Shown here: one piece after another, positions 51,401-52,560 of the stretch
How positions within the stretch are numbered: position 1 is the stretch's first letter
Layout of the letters: each line of letters opens with the position of its first letter
Assembly: GCA_949126835.1 (NCBI GenBank)
Contig: OX421498.1
Coordinates: 37,811,118 to 37,875,117, forward strand
DNA: 64,000 nucleotides
Reading direction: 5' to 3'
DNA from: Anisus vortex
Taxonomy: Eukaryota; Mollusca; Gastropoda; Planorbidae
Notes under the pieces: generated by a model
The model's database searches: none
What the model was told of the DNA's origin: nothing
The model's input: the letters and a program-made list of their open reading frames with translations, nothing else
Made by a program: the position numbers and the translations under genes

Positions 51401-52258
51401 AATGCTACGACTAGCCTAAACGAGAAAAGTTATAATACTTCAGGCCATAGCCTGTCATTGGCGCTATGGTCTATGACCTTCTGACAAGTTACGATATGAG
51501 TCTTATAAGTTATGGTGTATCCAATAAAATGAAAACGACCTGAACTCAATCACAACTAAAGTCAAAATTTAAAAGGAGTGTGTATCCGAGCCTGTGTGCT
51601 GAGTCTTTAAAATTTGCAGGGCTAAAAATAGATAGGCCCATAGACTATTCTATTTCTACAGCCTATAGGCCTATTTCTAAAGAATATAGCATTAAATATT
51701 AAGAAATGTAGCCTATCACGATAGTCCTAATGATTAATAATGATATAAAGAAAAGTAAAGAGAGGCAGTAAAGTCAAAGTAAAAAGTTTAATAGACTCAA
51801 TAGTAAATAGTATCAATCATCATAATATATTATCAATAGACAGTAGGGCAGGGTTATGGTATGGTCTATGCCTATCCTATAGGCCTAAAGGCAGGCAACT
51901 TATTATGACTTATACTAACTTATAGTTTATAGGTAGGGCCTATAGTAGGCCTATACCTATGGCTATAGCAGACTATATTCGGCTATTGTATAGGCGGCAA
52001 GGCATAGCATAGTAAGGTAAGTACACTAATACAAATACACTAGACTGCCTAAGGCCTGAAGTCTAAAGCCTAGCTATAGCGACATTCACACATTCATATT
52101 CATATATCAATATAAAAAAGTTGTTGTTGTTTTTTTAAAGCCCTCAGCCTCCGATAGAGAGGCGGGCGACCGTCTTTCGTTCAATAACTTACCCAGAAAA
52201 TGAAGTTGAAGGCGAACATAAGATACTTGATGCAGGTGTAGCAGCTTCCCAATGCCAT
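374..52258 (-). CDS. CD9-like tetraspanin, spliced gene (7 coding exons per transcript, one position with two alternatives)
   Basis: A four-pass membrane scaffold protein of the tetraspanin family, expected at the plasma membrane and endosomes. The join is complement of 52193-52258, 9056-9256, 8419-8493, 6759-6854, 2679-2768 or 2521-2622, 1161-1244, 374-430. Seen: TM1 across exons 1-2 (FNFIFW then [13 protein letters not shown]), a small loop, TM2 with [16 protein letters not shown]3 ([18 protein letters not shown]), a large loop with CCG, a PxSC cysteine and a fourth cysteine, TM4, and a short tail after CCAIR. The predicted length is 222 or 226 residues, close to CD9 at about 228. Every junction is phase 0 with GT..AG ends. 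Juxtamembrane cysteines (C6, C9, the CC after TM2, the CC after TM4) are the usual palmitoylation positions of the family. [13 protein letters not shown] at the end resembles CD9 most. The CD9-like assignment is by motif memory; the family assignment is firm. Confidence 0.93.
640..920 (+). mobile_element. SINE family A, nearly full length, in intron 6-7
   Basis: A tRNA-derived SINE with an A-box-like TGGGCGAGCGG near 649-659 and a B-box-like AGTTCAATCC at 691-700. It then has the family body (GGTGTCCCTGAGTCTA, GGCATTGTGCTGGCCACAC, GAACGCCACTTCACC) and ends ACTTAACTGTAACTATATT. It is antisense to the tetraspanin transcript and makes up much of the 730-bp intron between 1160 and 431. Confidence 0.8.
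1161..1244 (-). CDS. tetraspanin coding exon 6 (last loop cysteine and TM4)
   Basis: It has 28 codons, phase 0, with acceptor tttttttccttag and donor GTAAGT. It begins [20 protein letters not shown] and continues AIGVAVVL. It supplies the fourth loop cysteine, so the CC, PxSC and PC cysteines can form the two conserved disulfides, then most of TM4. It joins equally well to exon 5a or 5b. Confidence 0.92.
1245..2520. other. tetraspanin intron between exons 5b and 6
   Basis: AT-rich intron sequence. I see no further CCG-type exon and no classifiable mobile element. The open frame at 1634-1834 has no family similarity and is judged chance. Confidence 0.6.
2521..2622 (-). CDS. tetraspanin alternative exon 5b (CCG/PxSC variable region, second copy)
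   Basis: It has 34 codons, phase 0, with acceptor cgttttcag and donor GTAAAA. It begins [20 protein letters not shown] and continues [14 protein letters not shown]. It shares CCGYK, LDY, the PxSC cysteine (PDSC) and a final lysine with exon 5a, but the rest has diverged. Using 5b instead of 5a keeps the frame and adds 4 residues. Both exons are open and have intact splice sites, so neither looks like a decayed copy. Confidence 0.88.
2623..2678 (-). promoter_or_regulatory. 56-bp spacer between exons 5a and 5b with TACTAAT branch-point-like site
   Basis: On the minus strand the spacer runs from the exon 5a donor to the exon 5b acceptor. A TACTAAT sequence, close to the optimal branch point, lies at 2653-2647 with the presumed branch A at 2648, 30 nt from the 5a donor. 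It is followed by a pyrimidine-rich stretch ending TTTTCAG. Such a short donor-to-branch distance is known in other genes to block splicing between two adjacent exons and so enforce mutual exclusion. Its action here is inferred. Confidence 0.6.
2679..2768 (-). CDS. tetraspanin alternative exon 5a (CCG/PxSC variable region, first copy)
   Basis: It has 30 codons, phase 0, with acceptor gctttcag and donor GTAAAA. It begins [20 protein letters not shown] and continues [10 protein letters not shown]. It holds the diagnostic CCG and a PxSC cysteine (PESC). In tetraspanin structures this part of the large loop is the variable domain that contacts partner proteins. Exon 5b encodes a diverged copy of the same region, so 5a and 5b are probably alternatives. 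The 5a donor GTAAAA is weaker than the GTAAGT of the other donors. Confidence 0.9.
2769..4647. other. tetraspanin intron 4, exon-proximal part
   Basis: AT-rich intron with many A and T runs. I looked on the minus strand for a third copy of the CCG exon and found none. Confidence 0.55.
4648..4836 (+). pseudogene. LINE ORF2 C-terminal remnant (group D)
   Basis: One frame reads [17 protein letters not shown]. After a frameshift, another reads [13 protein letters not shown] then [20 protein letters not shown] and a stop. The GRRKRGRQ..W.DNI.EWTG....S.VVPQRP.RLRD pattern is the conserved C-terminal tail of a common invertebrate LINE reverse transcriptase. The copy is 5' truncated and frameshifted. 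The recognition is from memory of the motif. Confidence 0.7.
4921..5290 (+). repeat. 30-bp minisatellite, about 10-12 copies
   Basis: The exact period is 30 bp. Each unit begins TTATGTGTTGGTGTTCTTTC and continues AAAAGAAAAG. Nine units from 4951 to 5220 are nearly identical (one G to C change near 5095), with decayed copies at both edges (4931-4950 and 5221-5290). Because the period is a multiple of three, several frames on both strands stay open and give artificial 10-residue repeat proteins. Confidence 0.95.
5680..6102 (+). repeat. 20-bp minisatellite, about 21 degenerate copies
   Basis: The period is 20 bp with consensus TTTAATGTCCTTACTGAAGG. Copies differ at several positions (CAAAGG, TAAAGG, GTCTTTAT), so the array is older than the 30-bp array 400 bp away. 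Both lie in tetraspanin intron 4. Confidence 0.9.
6103..6758. other. tetraspanin intron 4, end nearest exon 4
   Basis: AT-rich sequence. Nothing recognisable. Confidence 0.5.
6759..6854 (-). CDS. tetraspanin coding exon 4 (constant helices of the large extracellular loop)
   Basis: It has 32 codons, phase 0, with acceptor tttctag and donor GTAAGT. It begins [20 protein letters not shown] and ends FMDSIQTS. This is the helical A/B region that precedes the CCG motif in tetraspanins. The following residues, FDCCG or LHCCG depending on the next exon, fit the family pattern (ending IQ..F.CCG). The choice between the two CCG exons is made at this donor. Confidence 0.92.
6993..7240 (+). mobile_element. 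SINE family A copy with shortened head
   Basis: It has GCGCGGTGGCCGAGTAGC (A box), a deletion in the anticodon-like part, a B box GGTTCGAATCTT near 7025-7036, and the family body with GTGCTGGCCACACAATC and CTTTACCGGCCCTATGGATC. It lies in intron 3, antisense to the gene. Confidence 0.8.
7296..8051. mobile_element. hAT-like non-autonomous element, 756 bp, perfect 8-bp target duplication
   Basis: Its inverted ends are CATAGGTTCTCAACC at 7296 and the reverse complement (GTTGAGAACCTATG) ending at 8051. It is flanked by TAGTAAAG at 7288-7295 and 8052-8059. Inside are runs of CGCCCCC near both ends and an AT-rich core without a transposase frame. A diverged second copy of the core lies at 61640-62260. 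An 8-bp duplication with short inverted ends is typical of hAT elements. Confidence 0.85.
8060..8418. other. tetraspanin intron 3, distal part
   Basis: A short GGCTGGCCACACAAT fragment of SINE A follows the hAT duplication. The rest is AT-rich intron with nothing recognisable. Confidence 0.45.
8419..8493 (-). CDS. tetraspanin coding exon 3 (TM3)
   Basis: It has 25 codons, phase 0, with acceptor tctgtccacag and donor GTAAGT. It reads [20 protein letters not shown] then VAKDT, the third transmembrane helix and the first residues of the large extracellular loop. It follows CMLAT of exon 2, giving the usual ..QCML..FF.. run of the family. It is separated from exon 2 by a 562-bp intron. Confidence 0.93.
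8494..9055. other. tetraspanin intron 2
   Basis: 562 bp of AT-rich sequence between exons 2 and 3, with no repeat recognised. Confidence 0.6.
9056..9256 (-). CDS. tetraspanin coding exon 2 (rest of TM1, small extracellular loop, TM2, inner loop)
   Basis: It has 67 codons, phase 0 at both ends, with acceptor tttgtag and donor GTAAGT. It encodes the end of TM1 ([13 protein letters not shown]), a loop of about 20 residues ([20 protein letters not shown]), TM2 (about [18 protein letters not shown]) and the conserved inner segment [11 protein letters not shown]. This is the strongest single piece of family evidence in the window. The local base composition is clearly richer in G and C than the surrounding intron sequence, as expected for constrained coding DNA. 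Confidence 0.95.
9462..9701 (-). mobile_element. SINE family A copy
   Basis: Read on the minus strand it has the A-box region, a B-box-like GGATTCAAATCC equivalent near 9640-9652, the family body and the 3' end at about 9462. It lies just inside intron 1, in the sense direction of the gene. Confidence 0.78.
9702..11199. other. intron 1 segment, unclassified repeats
   Basis: AT-rich sequence with a G-rich block at 10320-10455 (GGGGGCATATGCCTGGGGGT, GGGGGCGTCGCTGAAAC) that looks like a decayed repeat end. A moderately GC-rich patch lies at 10650-10790. No coding family was recognised in the open frames here. Confidence 0.4.
11208..11316. mobile_element. short hAT-like MITE (GGGCTGTGGAGTCGG family), 109 bp
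   Basis: The ends are inverted: GGGCTGTGGAGTCGG on the left and CCGACTCCACAGCCCTG on the right, with repeated CCGACTCC motifs inside. It is flanked by CTTGTCCC at 11200-11207 and 11317-11324, a perfect 8-bp duplication. A longer member is at 35045-35430. Confidence 0.8.
11487..11582 (+). other. possible short first exon on the opposite strand (ATG to donor)
   Basis: An ATG opens 32 codons beginning [20 protein letters not shown] that end at a GTAATG donor-like site. An open frame downstream (11713-12006) contains [15 protein letters not shown] and, after a possible ..gcttgag acceptor at 11763, continues in the same phase. WDSW..F..FF..G...K.SALLLY has a loose likeness to the N-terminus of Gypsy-type Gag. 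This could be a retrotransposon remnant, an unknown gene or chance. I do not recognise the protein. Confidence 0.2.
11583..14962. other. intron 1 segment with GA microsatellites and no recognised gene
   Basis: It holds purine-rich (GA)n tracts at about 12979-13020 and 13080-13165, a G10-plus run near 13245, a small (CA)n near 13325 and 14090, and an (AT)n near 14330. Several open frames of 75-100 codons show no family similarity. Confidence 0.45.
14963..15311. mobile_element. hAT-like MITE family M1, 349 bp, perfect 8-bp duplication
   Basis: The ends are CAGGGATCGGGAACC and GGTTCCCGACCCCTG. It is flanked by TTCTATAG at 14955-14962 and 15312-15319. The ends carry GAGAGCCATGGA and GAGCCACATCTGGCTCGCGA motifs, shared with the copies at 54825-55254 and 58664-59039. 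Confidence 0.9.
15312..17332. other. intron 1 segment, low-complexity patches
   Basis: AT-rich sequence with poly-G near 15864, a (TG)n at about 16267-16286, a C15 run at 16403-16417 and mixed TG/CG repeats at 16980-17070. The open frames around 16787-17209 on both strands follow this simple sequence and are not considered genes. Confidence 0.45.
17333..17403 (-). mobile_element. SINE family A fragment
   Basis: Only the body part remains: CAGCCGCTTTTACTTTACCC, then CAACTAATGTCA, then CCGGGGAACAAATCCTAGC on the plus strand. Confidence 0.6.
17404..18126. other. intron 1 segment, nothing recognised
   Basis: AT-rich sequence with an A16-plus run near 17613. No repeat family or exon was recognised. 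Confidence 0.4.
18127..18183 (+). repeat. unclassified dispersed repeat R1, copy 1
   Basis: GTAAGTTGAAAGAATACAAC, then GGAGTGCCTAAAACGTCAC, recurs almost exactly at 25677-25741. The two copies are 7.5 kb apart in the same orientation. The family was not recognised. Here the repeat abuts a SINE A copy. Confidence 0.6.
18176..18412 (+). mobile_element. SINE family A copy
   Basis: A decayed A box, a B-box-like GGGTTAGAATCC near 18214-18225, then the family body with AGCTGGCCACACAAATCC and TTTCACAGGCCCTATGGATC. Confidence 0.75.
18808..20088. mobile_element. non-autonomous DNA element of unknown superfamily with GGCC-rich palindromic ends, 1281 bp
   Basis: The ends are inverted: GTATATGTTACGGCCA at 18808 and its reverse complement ending at 20088. 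The flanks ACAT at 18804-18807 and 20089-20092 look like a 4-bp duplication. Both subterminal regions are arrays of GGCCAGATCGCG and CTTTGGCC units, including the perfect 20-bp palindrome GGCCAGATCGCGATCTGGCC at 18837-18856. A direct repeat, TGGCCAATGTCCGATGTGCT, occurs near 18885 and 18963. No transposase frame is visible. Confidence 0.75.
19702..19875 (+). repeat. about 58-64-bp AT-rich tandem repeat, 3 copies
   Basis: Three copies of GATTGATAATTTACTA followed by a TAAAC..ATTTGACTG segment and a T-rich TTTATTTTAATTAAA stretch. It lies inside the 18808-20088 element. Confidence 0.75.
20089..20737. other. intron 1 segment between two mobile elements
   Basis: Mixed sequence with an (AGAC)n-like patch near 20215-20245 and a GC-rich block at 20280-20380. 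Nothing recognised. Confidence 0.4.
20738..20750 (+). repeat. left target-site duplication of the I/Nimb-like LINE
   Basis: TTACTAGGGAGAT, repeated exactly at 24484-24496 after the (CATT)n tail. This fixes both ends of the insertion, including the inverted 5' part. Confidence 0.9.
20751..21256 (-). pseudogene. inverted endonuclease (APE-type) segment of the LINE
   Basis: On the minus strand the frame runs from [12 protein letters not shown] through ICLQEIKL (the E of the EN active site), [31 protein letters not shown] (the D-N pair) and [14 protein letters not shown], ending at the duplication. The missing SDH motif lies on the opposite strand after the junction (GSDHQPIL, residues about 51-58 of the plus frame). 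The N-terminal start of the domain is absent, so the copy is truncated. Beyond 20751 the frame reads into host flank. Confidence 0.88.
21251..24370 (+). CDS. LINE reverse transcriptase plus RNase H (partial ORF2, uninterrupted)
   Basis: It is open for about 1040 codons from the inversion junction to the TAA. Residue numbers count from the first in-frame Met at 21167, which is antisense endonuclease sequence and not a true start. The domains in order are: the end of the endonuclease (GSDHQPI); RT fingers ([13 protein letters not shown] near 285, NYRPIALTN); RT motif [13 protein letters not shown] near 425; VPQGSVLSP; the catalytic YVDD near 513; RNase H with YTDGSK near 809, an SDS motif and [18 protein letters not shown] near 905; and a CCHC-like CAFC..H...C near 1010. 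The RNase H after RT points to the I/Nimb/ingi part of the Jockey-I group. The 5' end and any ORF1 are missing, so autonomous activity is unlikely. Confidence 0.93.
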   Translation, partial: DLTMADSTLFTDFTWSVLENNYGSDHQPILLTTNSKIPTQQPLTWNFKRADWNTFKLECDRILCQINIHSNAQEQYSTFLKSLYQICERTIPKTTYKIKKNRPWFTNICKDSIKTRNKQLRIFKTNPSPENLKAFKIERAKTRQVIREQKRLAWQNYINKINSNTPITNIWKMIRKIKGNTKKSQIKQIKLADGTYAETTQDIANEIGKTFSKNSSSENYTDSFKKIKRELEKEAINFETNIFEYYNSPISINELTQCIKETKNTAPGPDTIHNEIIRQLPTLTLKTLLKIVNDLWQQNIFPTEWSKAITIPIPKEKKDHTDPINYRPIALTNCFCKIMEKIVNKRLIYFLESNNLISKTQCGFRINHSTTDHLIRLETFIREAFVRKEHVIAVFFDLEKAFDTTWKYGILKDLYSLGLRGNLPKFISNFLSNRTFQVNIGNYLSDTFIQEEGVPQGSVLSPTLFNIKINNITECLLQNTKCSLYVDDFVIYYRANCMIEIQNHLQLQINKIQEWTEKNGFKFSAQKTKVVHFCQMHKKHPDPELYLYKKQIPVTTNVKFLGVTFDSKLNFLLHIKELKSKCQKSTNLLKTLANTDWGGEKKSLLKIYRSHIRSKLDYGCLVYGSARTSYLKMLDPVQNQCLRLCLGAFRTTPCTSLQIEANESPLQNRRLKLSLQYALKLKSLPNNPAYLCVFHPQEKNSFTENSKYIPTFGLRIEKEMIETKIEFRFIKRYYIPKTPPWLFEIPPINLELNHRNKKDPCMDMFQEVLQKYPNYVQIYTDGSKNDTATSSVALTSNTSKKRKYNSSISINTAEALAICLALDIAEESENQNFVILSDSLSCLTAMGNCNTRNISALDILTKYQSIYERGKRVVFCWVPGHAGIDGNEKADREAKAALLLSESIIPIPYRDLKPLIIKHERQTWNNFLKTECNKLQYLENSKTWHDTGQLVRKDAVILCRLHTGHTKLTHSFILKREMAPMCAFCNANLTVSHILLECNTFDDIRRKFYYCRTLHELFSKIKPKHIINYIKDIQLYNKI
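24371..24483 (+). other. 3' UTR and (CATT)n tail of the LINE
   Basis: About 100 bp after the stop codon, ending GTTGATGAGCCGG then ATTCAACCATTCATTCATTC, immediately before the second target-site copy at 24484-24496. A short microsatellite tail rather than poly-A is usual for this LINE group. Confidence 0.8.
24660..24885 (-). pseudogene. LINE group A ORF2 C-terminal fragment
   Basis: On the minus strand it is homologous to the 30040-30303 and 60840-61040 copies. [12 protein letters not shown], [22 protein letters not shown] and [14 protein letters not shown] segments are readable with frame breaks. This is the RTNAYK..FFP....WN.LPE tail of a Jockey/CR1-like reverse transcriptase. Confidence 0.65.
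24886..25676. other. intron 1 segment, nothing recognised
   Basis: AT-rich, with a C-run near 24962-24976, a (TG)n at 25374-25393 and a C9 run near 25491. Confidence 0.4.
25677..25741 (+). repeat. unclassified dispersed repeat R1, copy 2
   Basis: It shares GTAAGTTGAAAGAATACAAC and GGAGTGCCTAAAACGTCAC with 18127-18183, with a 9-bp insertion between the two blocks. Confidence 0.6.
25742..25985 (-). mobile_element. element with GGGCAACGCCGGGCAAT terminus (family G), partial
   Basis: It starts with ACAAGCTACATTGCCCGGCG, then TTGCCCGGG, and ends near GGAAAGTAATTTAAAATAAA and ATCGGGTA. Both blocks recur in inverse orientation at 44260-44485. The superfamily was not recognised. Confidence 0.55.
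25986..28220. other. intron 1 segment with a moderately GC-rich block
   Basis: A hAT-like fragment at about 26335-26425 (CATTCAGCGTGCCAACAGCC) resembles 58308-58504. A GC-richer stretch at 26570-26860 has no recognised coding family. There is (TG)n/(TC)n at 27310-27340, a G15 run near 27547 and a (TC)n at 27808-27855. Confidence 0.4.
28221..28484 (-). mobile_element. SINE family A, full length
   Basis: It has all family landmarks on the minus strand: the head near 28484 (CACGGTGGCAGCGCGTTCGA when reversed), a decayed B box near 28430-28440, the body, and the 3' end GTACTTAACTTTA. It is sense to the tetraspanin gene. Confidence 0.82.
28485..29308. other. intron 1 segment, nothing recognised
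   Basis: Mixed sequence with a short direct repeat of GGATCTAGAATCTAGAA type near 28780 and 28940 and a G10 run near 29075. Confidence 0.4.
29309..29491 (+). pseudogene. LINE group B ORF2 C-terminal remnant
   Basis: An open frame ends [20 protein letters not shown] then LSG and stop. The L..TA.FI..TGL ending is the same as in the fragments at 34790-35013 and 41376-41604. It is the extreme C-terminus of a LINE polyprotein. Only the last 60 residues remain. Confidence 0.6.
30040..30345 (-). pseudogene. LINE group A fragment preceded by a second tail (nested or tandem copies)
   Basis: On the minus strand a tail sequence comes first (CCACGGATGAGCATAGGACG, about 30306-30287). It is followed in one open frame by [54 protein letters not shown] tail lying before the body implies two joined copies or a rearrangement. 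Confidence 0.7.
30346..31069. other. intron 1 segment with G16 run
   Basis: AT-rich sequence with G16 at 30393-30408 and (TA)n near 31038-31056. Nothing else recognised. Confidence 0.4.
31070..31288 (+). mobile_element. SINE family A, 5' truncated
   Basis: It begins in the body at CAAGGCTAGGATTTGTCCCC and continues with GGGCAAAGTTAAGGCTGC, GATGGCCACACAATCCCATA and CCACGGGCCCTATCAATCG to the 3' end. The A and B boxes are missing. Confidence 0.75.
31289..33399. other. intron 1 segment, no feature recognised
   Basis: AT-rich sequence. A short imperfect direct repeat around ATTCAAAGCAG occurs at 32100-32190. The open frames at 32166-32480 on both strands have no family likeness. Confidence 0.4.
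33400..33662 (+). mobile_element. SINE family A, full length
   Basis: A box TGGCCAAGCGG near 33409-33419 and B-box-like GGGTTAGAATCC at 33451-33462. The body GGCGGCTGGGCATTGTGCTG, then GCCACAC, is followed by CCGTGGCCACAGAAACTGGT, and the element ends GGGATACTTAACTTTATTTT. It is the best preserved plus-strand copy. Confidence 0.85.
34213..34293 (+). other. possible short ATG-to-donor exon
   Basis: ATGGCAGCAGC opens 27 codons ([20 protein letters not shown], then KISVLTV) that stop exactly at a consensus GTAAGT. The protein is not recognised and no matching acceptor exon was found. Probably chance; listed because both the start context and the donor are good. Confidence 0.15.
34790..35013 (+). 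pseudogene. LINE group B ORF2 C-terminal remnant
   Basis: The frame reads [20 protein letters not shown], then a cysteine-containing segment, and ends [13 protein letters not shown] with a stop. The [10 protein letters not shown] and FI..TGL pattern is the zinc-knuckle-like C-terminus of RNase H-bearing LINEs. The zinc-binding positions are partly lost. Confidence 0.65.
35045..35430. mobile_element. hAT-like MITE (GGGCTGTGGAGTC family), 386 bp
   Basis: Left end CAGGGCCGTGGAGTC; right end GACTCCACAGCCCTG; internal GGAGTCGGAGTCGG repeats. The flanks match only 5 of 8 positions, so the duplication is decayed or the copy rearranged. It is longer than the 109-bp relative at 11208-11316. Confidence 0.75.
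35952..36022 (+). mobile_element. tRNA-like SINE head fragment
   Basis: It has GTGATCCAGCGGCAAAGCG (A-box-like) and CAGGTTCAAATCCTG (B-box-like), about 40 bp apart, followed by T- and A-rich sequence. It is too incomplete to be a tRNA gene. Confidence 0.4.
36096..36279. mobile_element. decayed hAT-like MITE (GGGTTGCCAGATAAC ends)
   Basis: Left TGGTTGTCAGATGTCC and right GTTATCTGGCAACCCTG are imperfect inverted repeats. The flanking 8-mers TTTGTATA and TTGGTACA match at 6 of 8 positions. Confidence 0.55.
36472..36545 (+). repeat. 36-39-bp tandem duplication
   Basis: Two copies of a unit containing AACGTCATCCACC and GACCAC, starting at about 36472 and 36508. Confidence 0.6.
36917..37060 (+). 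mobile_element. SINE family A, 3' truncated
   Basis: GGCACGGTAGTCAAGAGGC (A box decayed), GGTTTGAATCCGGG (B box), GGTCTGGAGGGTGTCC and CCCAGATCCGATGGGTA. The 3' half is lost after about 37060. Confidence 0.72.
37061..38079. other. intron 1 segment
   Basis: A hAT-like fragment at about 37205-37287 (TTAGAAATCCTAATTTAGC, AAAGGTTGCCAACC) resembles 62512-62590. A G15-plus run lies near 37788. From 37910 the sequence becomes purine-rich. Confidence 0.45.
38080..38575 (+). repeat. 37-bp purine-rich minisatellite, about 12-14 copies
   Basis: The unit starts GGAATTGTGAAATTAGAAGG and continues GAAAAATAAAAAGTAAC. Central copies from 38182 to 38550 are almost identical, and the first and last copies are diverged and of variable length. 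The array continues the A/G-rich strand bias of the preceding 170 bp. Confidence 0.92.
38576..40213. other. intron 1 segment, G and C homopolymers
   Basis: It includes G-runs at 39419-39426 and 39455-39468 and a C10 run near 39535. Nothing else recognised. Confidence 0.4.
40214..40328 (-). mobile_element. SINE family A fragment (3' part)
   Basis: CCCTGGCCACGGCACACAAG, GGGATTGGGTGGTCAG and CAGTCGCCATCTTTCCCCA are recognisable as the 3' half of the family. Confidence 0.6.
40480..40578 (+). repeat. about 34-bp tandem repeat, 3 copies
   Basis: Units of TTCCTATTATAAGTGG then TTTATTTGTATAAATTTG. The middle copy has two substitutions. Confidence 0.75.
41043..41126 (+). repeat. 28-bp tandem repeat, 3 copies
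   Basis: Three nearly exact units of GTATGGTGTGATATAAGACA then GTCACCTT. Confidence 0.9.
41376..41604 (+). pseudogene. LINE group B ORF2 C-terminal remnant
   Basis: A frame ends [20 protein letters not shown] then [12 protein letters not shown] and stop. W......KL.G....L..TA.F....GL is the pattern of the two other group B fragments. Upstream frames are broken. Confidence 0.6.
41946..42192 (+). mobile_element. SINE family A, head truncated
   Basis: It starts at TTCGGCTGGCGTACCAAAGG, has the B box GGGCTCGAATCCTGG at about 41977-41991 and the full body, and ends GACGGGATGCTTTAACATTA. Confidence 0.8.
42455..43172 (+). pseudogene. CR1/L2-like LINE 3' end: RT C-terminus and 3' UTR (group C)
   Basis: The frame reads [20 protein letters not shown] then [12 protein letters not shown] and [20 protein letters not shown]. 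After a frameshift it continues [20 protein letters not shown], then [20 protein letters not shown]. These are the classic C-terminal motifs of CR1/L2-type reverse transcriptases. The 3' UTR ends with GCGCTCTGAGC, then GGCAGCGCTATACAAATG and an ATT-repeat tail, as in this group. The copy is frameshifted and 5' truncated, so inactive. Confidence 0.85.
43173..43571. other. intron 1 segment, nothing recognised
   Basis: AT-rich sequence without a recognised repeat. Confidence 0.4.
43572..43742 (-). mobile_element. SINE family A, 3' truncated
   Basis: On the minus strand it has GCAGCGCGTTCAGCTGGTGT, a clear B box in GGTCCCGGGTTCAAATCCTG near 43690-43671, then a body deleted beyond GTGCTGGCCACAC. 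Confidence 0.78.
43985..44488 (+). mobile_element. family G element with internal tRNA-like region
   Basis: It ends in CCCGGGCAACACCGGGCAAT then TTAGCTTGTATATATA at 44455-44488. An internal repeat, GAGCAACACTGGGCAATTTA, lies near 44242. A tRNA-like stretch at 44105-44165 has TAGCTAAGTGGA (A-box-like) and GGGTTCGATTC (B-box-like). A partial copy in the opposite orientation lies at 25742-25985. The left boundary is uncertain. Confidence 0.5.
44489..46189. other. intron 1 segment with simple sequence
   Basis: G-runs at about 44533-44546, 44857-44873 and 45001-45010, a (GA)n at 44637-44660, then unremarkable sequence. The open frames near 44476-44886 and 45457-45912 follow these runs or lack family likeness. 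Confidence 0.4.
46190..46440 (-). mobile_element. SINE family A copy
   Basis: On the minus strand the B box is the reverse of AGGATTCGAACCCAG at 46383-46397. The body has GACATTAGTTGGGGTAAAGC, and the 3' end is GAAGGGTACTTTACC. Confidence 0.82.
46441..47347. other. intron 1 segment, nothing recognised
   Basis: AT-rich, with a G13-plus run near 47157-47170. Confidence 0.4.
47356..47534. mobile_element. short MITE with AGTGGCGTAGC ends
   Basis: Left AGTGGCGTAGC and right GCAACGGCACT are imperfect inverted ends. AGCTCATA occurs at 47348-47355 and 47535-47542 as an 8-bp duplication. The interior is rich in GGGCCCC. The 8-bp duplication points to a hAT-like element. Confidence 0.65.
47543..48920. 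other. intron 1 segment, nothing recognised
   Basis: AT-rich, with C-runs near 47780 and 48232. The open frames are short and unsupported. Confidence 0.4.
48921..50748 (+). repeat. 1.8-kb minisatellite of 31- and 34-bp units, roughly 55-60 copies
   Basis: The basic unit starts CACCACTATATCTAAACCTG and continues ACTTAACCACT. A 34-bp variant carries an extra TTA (CACTATATTATCTAAACC). Other variants are ACTC for ACTT, CAAT for CACT, and ACACCTG for AAACCTG. The variants are interspersed in blocks, which suggests several rounds of local duplication. The array lies about 1.4 kb downstream of exon 1 in the direction of transcription. Confidence 0.97.
50749..52192. other. start of tetraspanin intron 1 with AGGCCTATA-rich patch
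   Basis: A small (CA)n lies near 50820. From about 51620 to 52080 the sequence is littered with TAGGCCTATA and GCCTATAG variants, a cryptically simple region. A donor GTAAGT for exon 1 closes it at 52192. Confidence 0.55.
52193..52258 (-). CDS. tetraspanin coding exon 1 (start codon, cytoplasmic N-terminus and start of TM1)
   Basis: It encodes 22 residues, [20 protein letters not shown] then FW, followed by a consensus donor GTAAGT. The ATG has a good context, with A at -3 and G at +4. C6 and C9 are typical palmitoylation sites before TM1. The exon ends after a complete codon (phase 0), and FNFIFW joins directly to [13 protein letters not shown] of exon 2 to form one transmembrane helix. It is too short to stand out as an ORF. 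The protein match across the junction is what supports it. Confidence 0.9.
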
Positions 52259-52560
52259 CTTTGTTGTTTTTATCGTGCGATTATAATCCGAAAATAGAGA
52301 CGAAGTCGAAAATTACTATCCTCCGAGCCACACAAATTGATACAACAATATACTTCGGAAATTCGATGAACTATAAATCCCAAAACTTGCCAAAGCTTCA
52401 ATTCTTTCACAACACACGTTTGAAAAATTGTGTGTTTCCGTGCAGATAGTGGGTTCAACCTAGAAATAGAAACTGGGGGTCTTGTGCTCCGCGCCAACCA
52501 ATGAAAAGACACACAGGGACGCTAACTCTCGCGTACCCACTGATCGTTTGCTACTAAACT
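52259..52560 (-). promoter_or_regulatory. probable 5' UTR and proximal promoter of the tetraspanin gene
   Basis: The sequence upstream of the ATG has no repeat signature and is locally richer in GC and CpG around 52480-52550. On the minus strand an ATTGGTTGGCGCGG string (inverted CCAAT box beside a GC-rich stretch) lies near 52486-52501. No clear TATA box was found at a fixed distance. The transcription start is not determinable from sequence alone. Confidence 0.45.

Larger units (their letters stand above)
9257..52192 (-). other. tetraspanin intron 1, about 43 kb, filled with mobile elements
   Basis: It runs from the exon 1 donor (GTAAGT at 52192) to the exon 2 acceptor (..gtag at 9257). 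All other introns of the gene are between 56 bp and 4 kb. Its contents are listed separately. A first intron this long near the promoter is common in animal genes and may hold enhancers, but none is identifiable here by eye. Confidence 0.85.
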
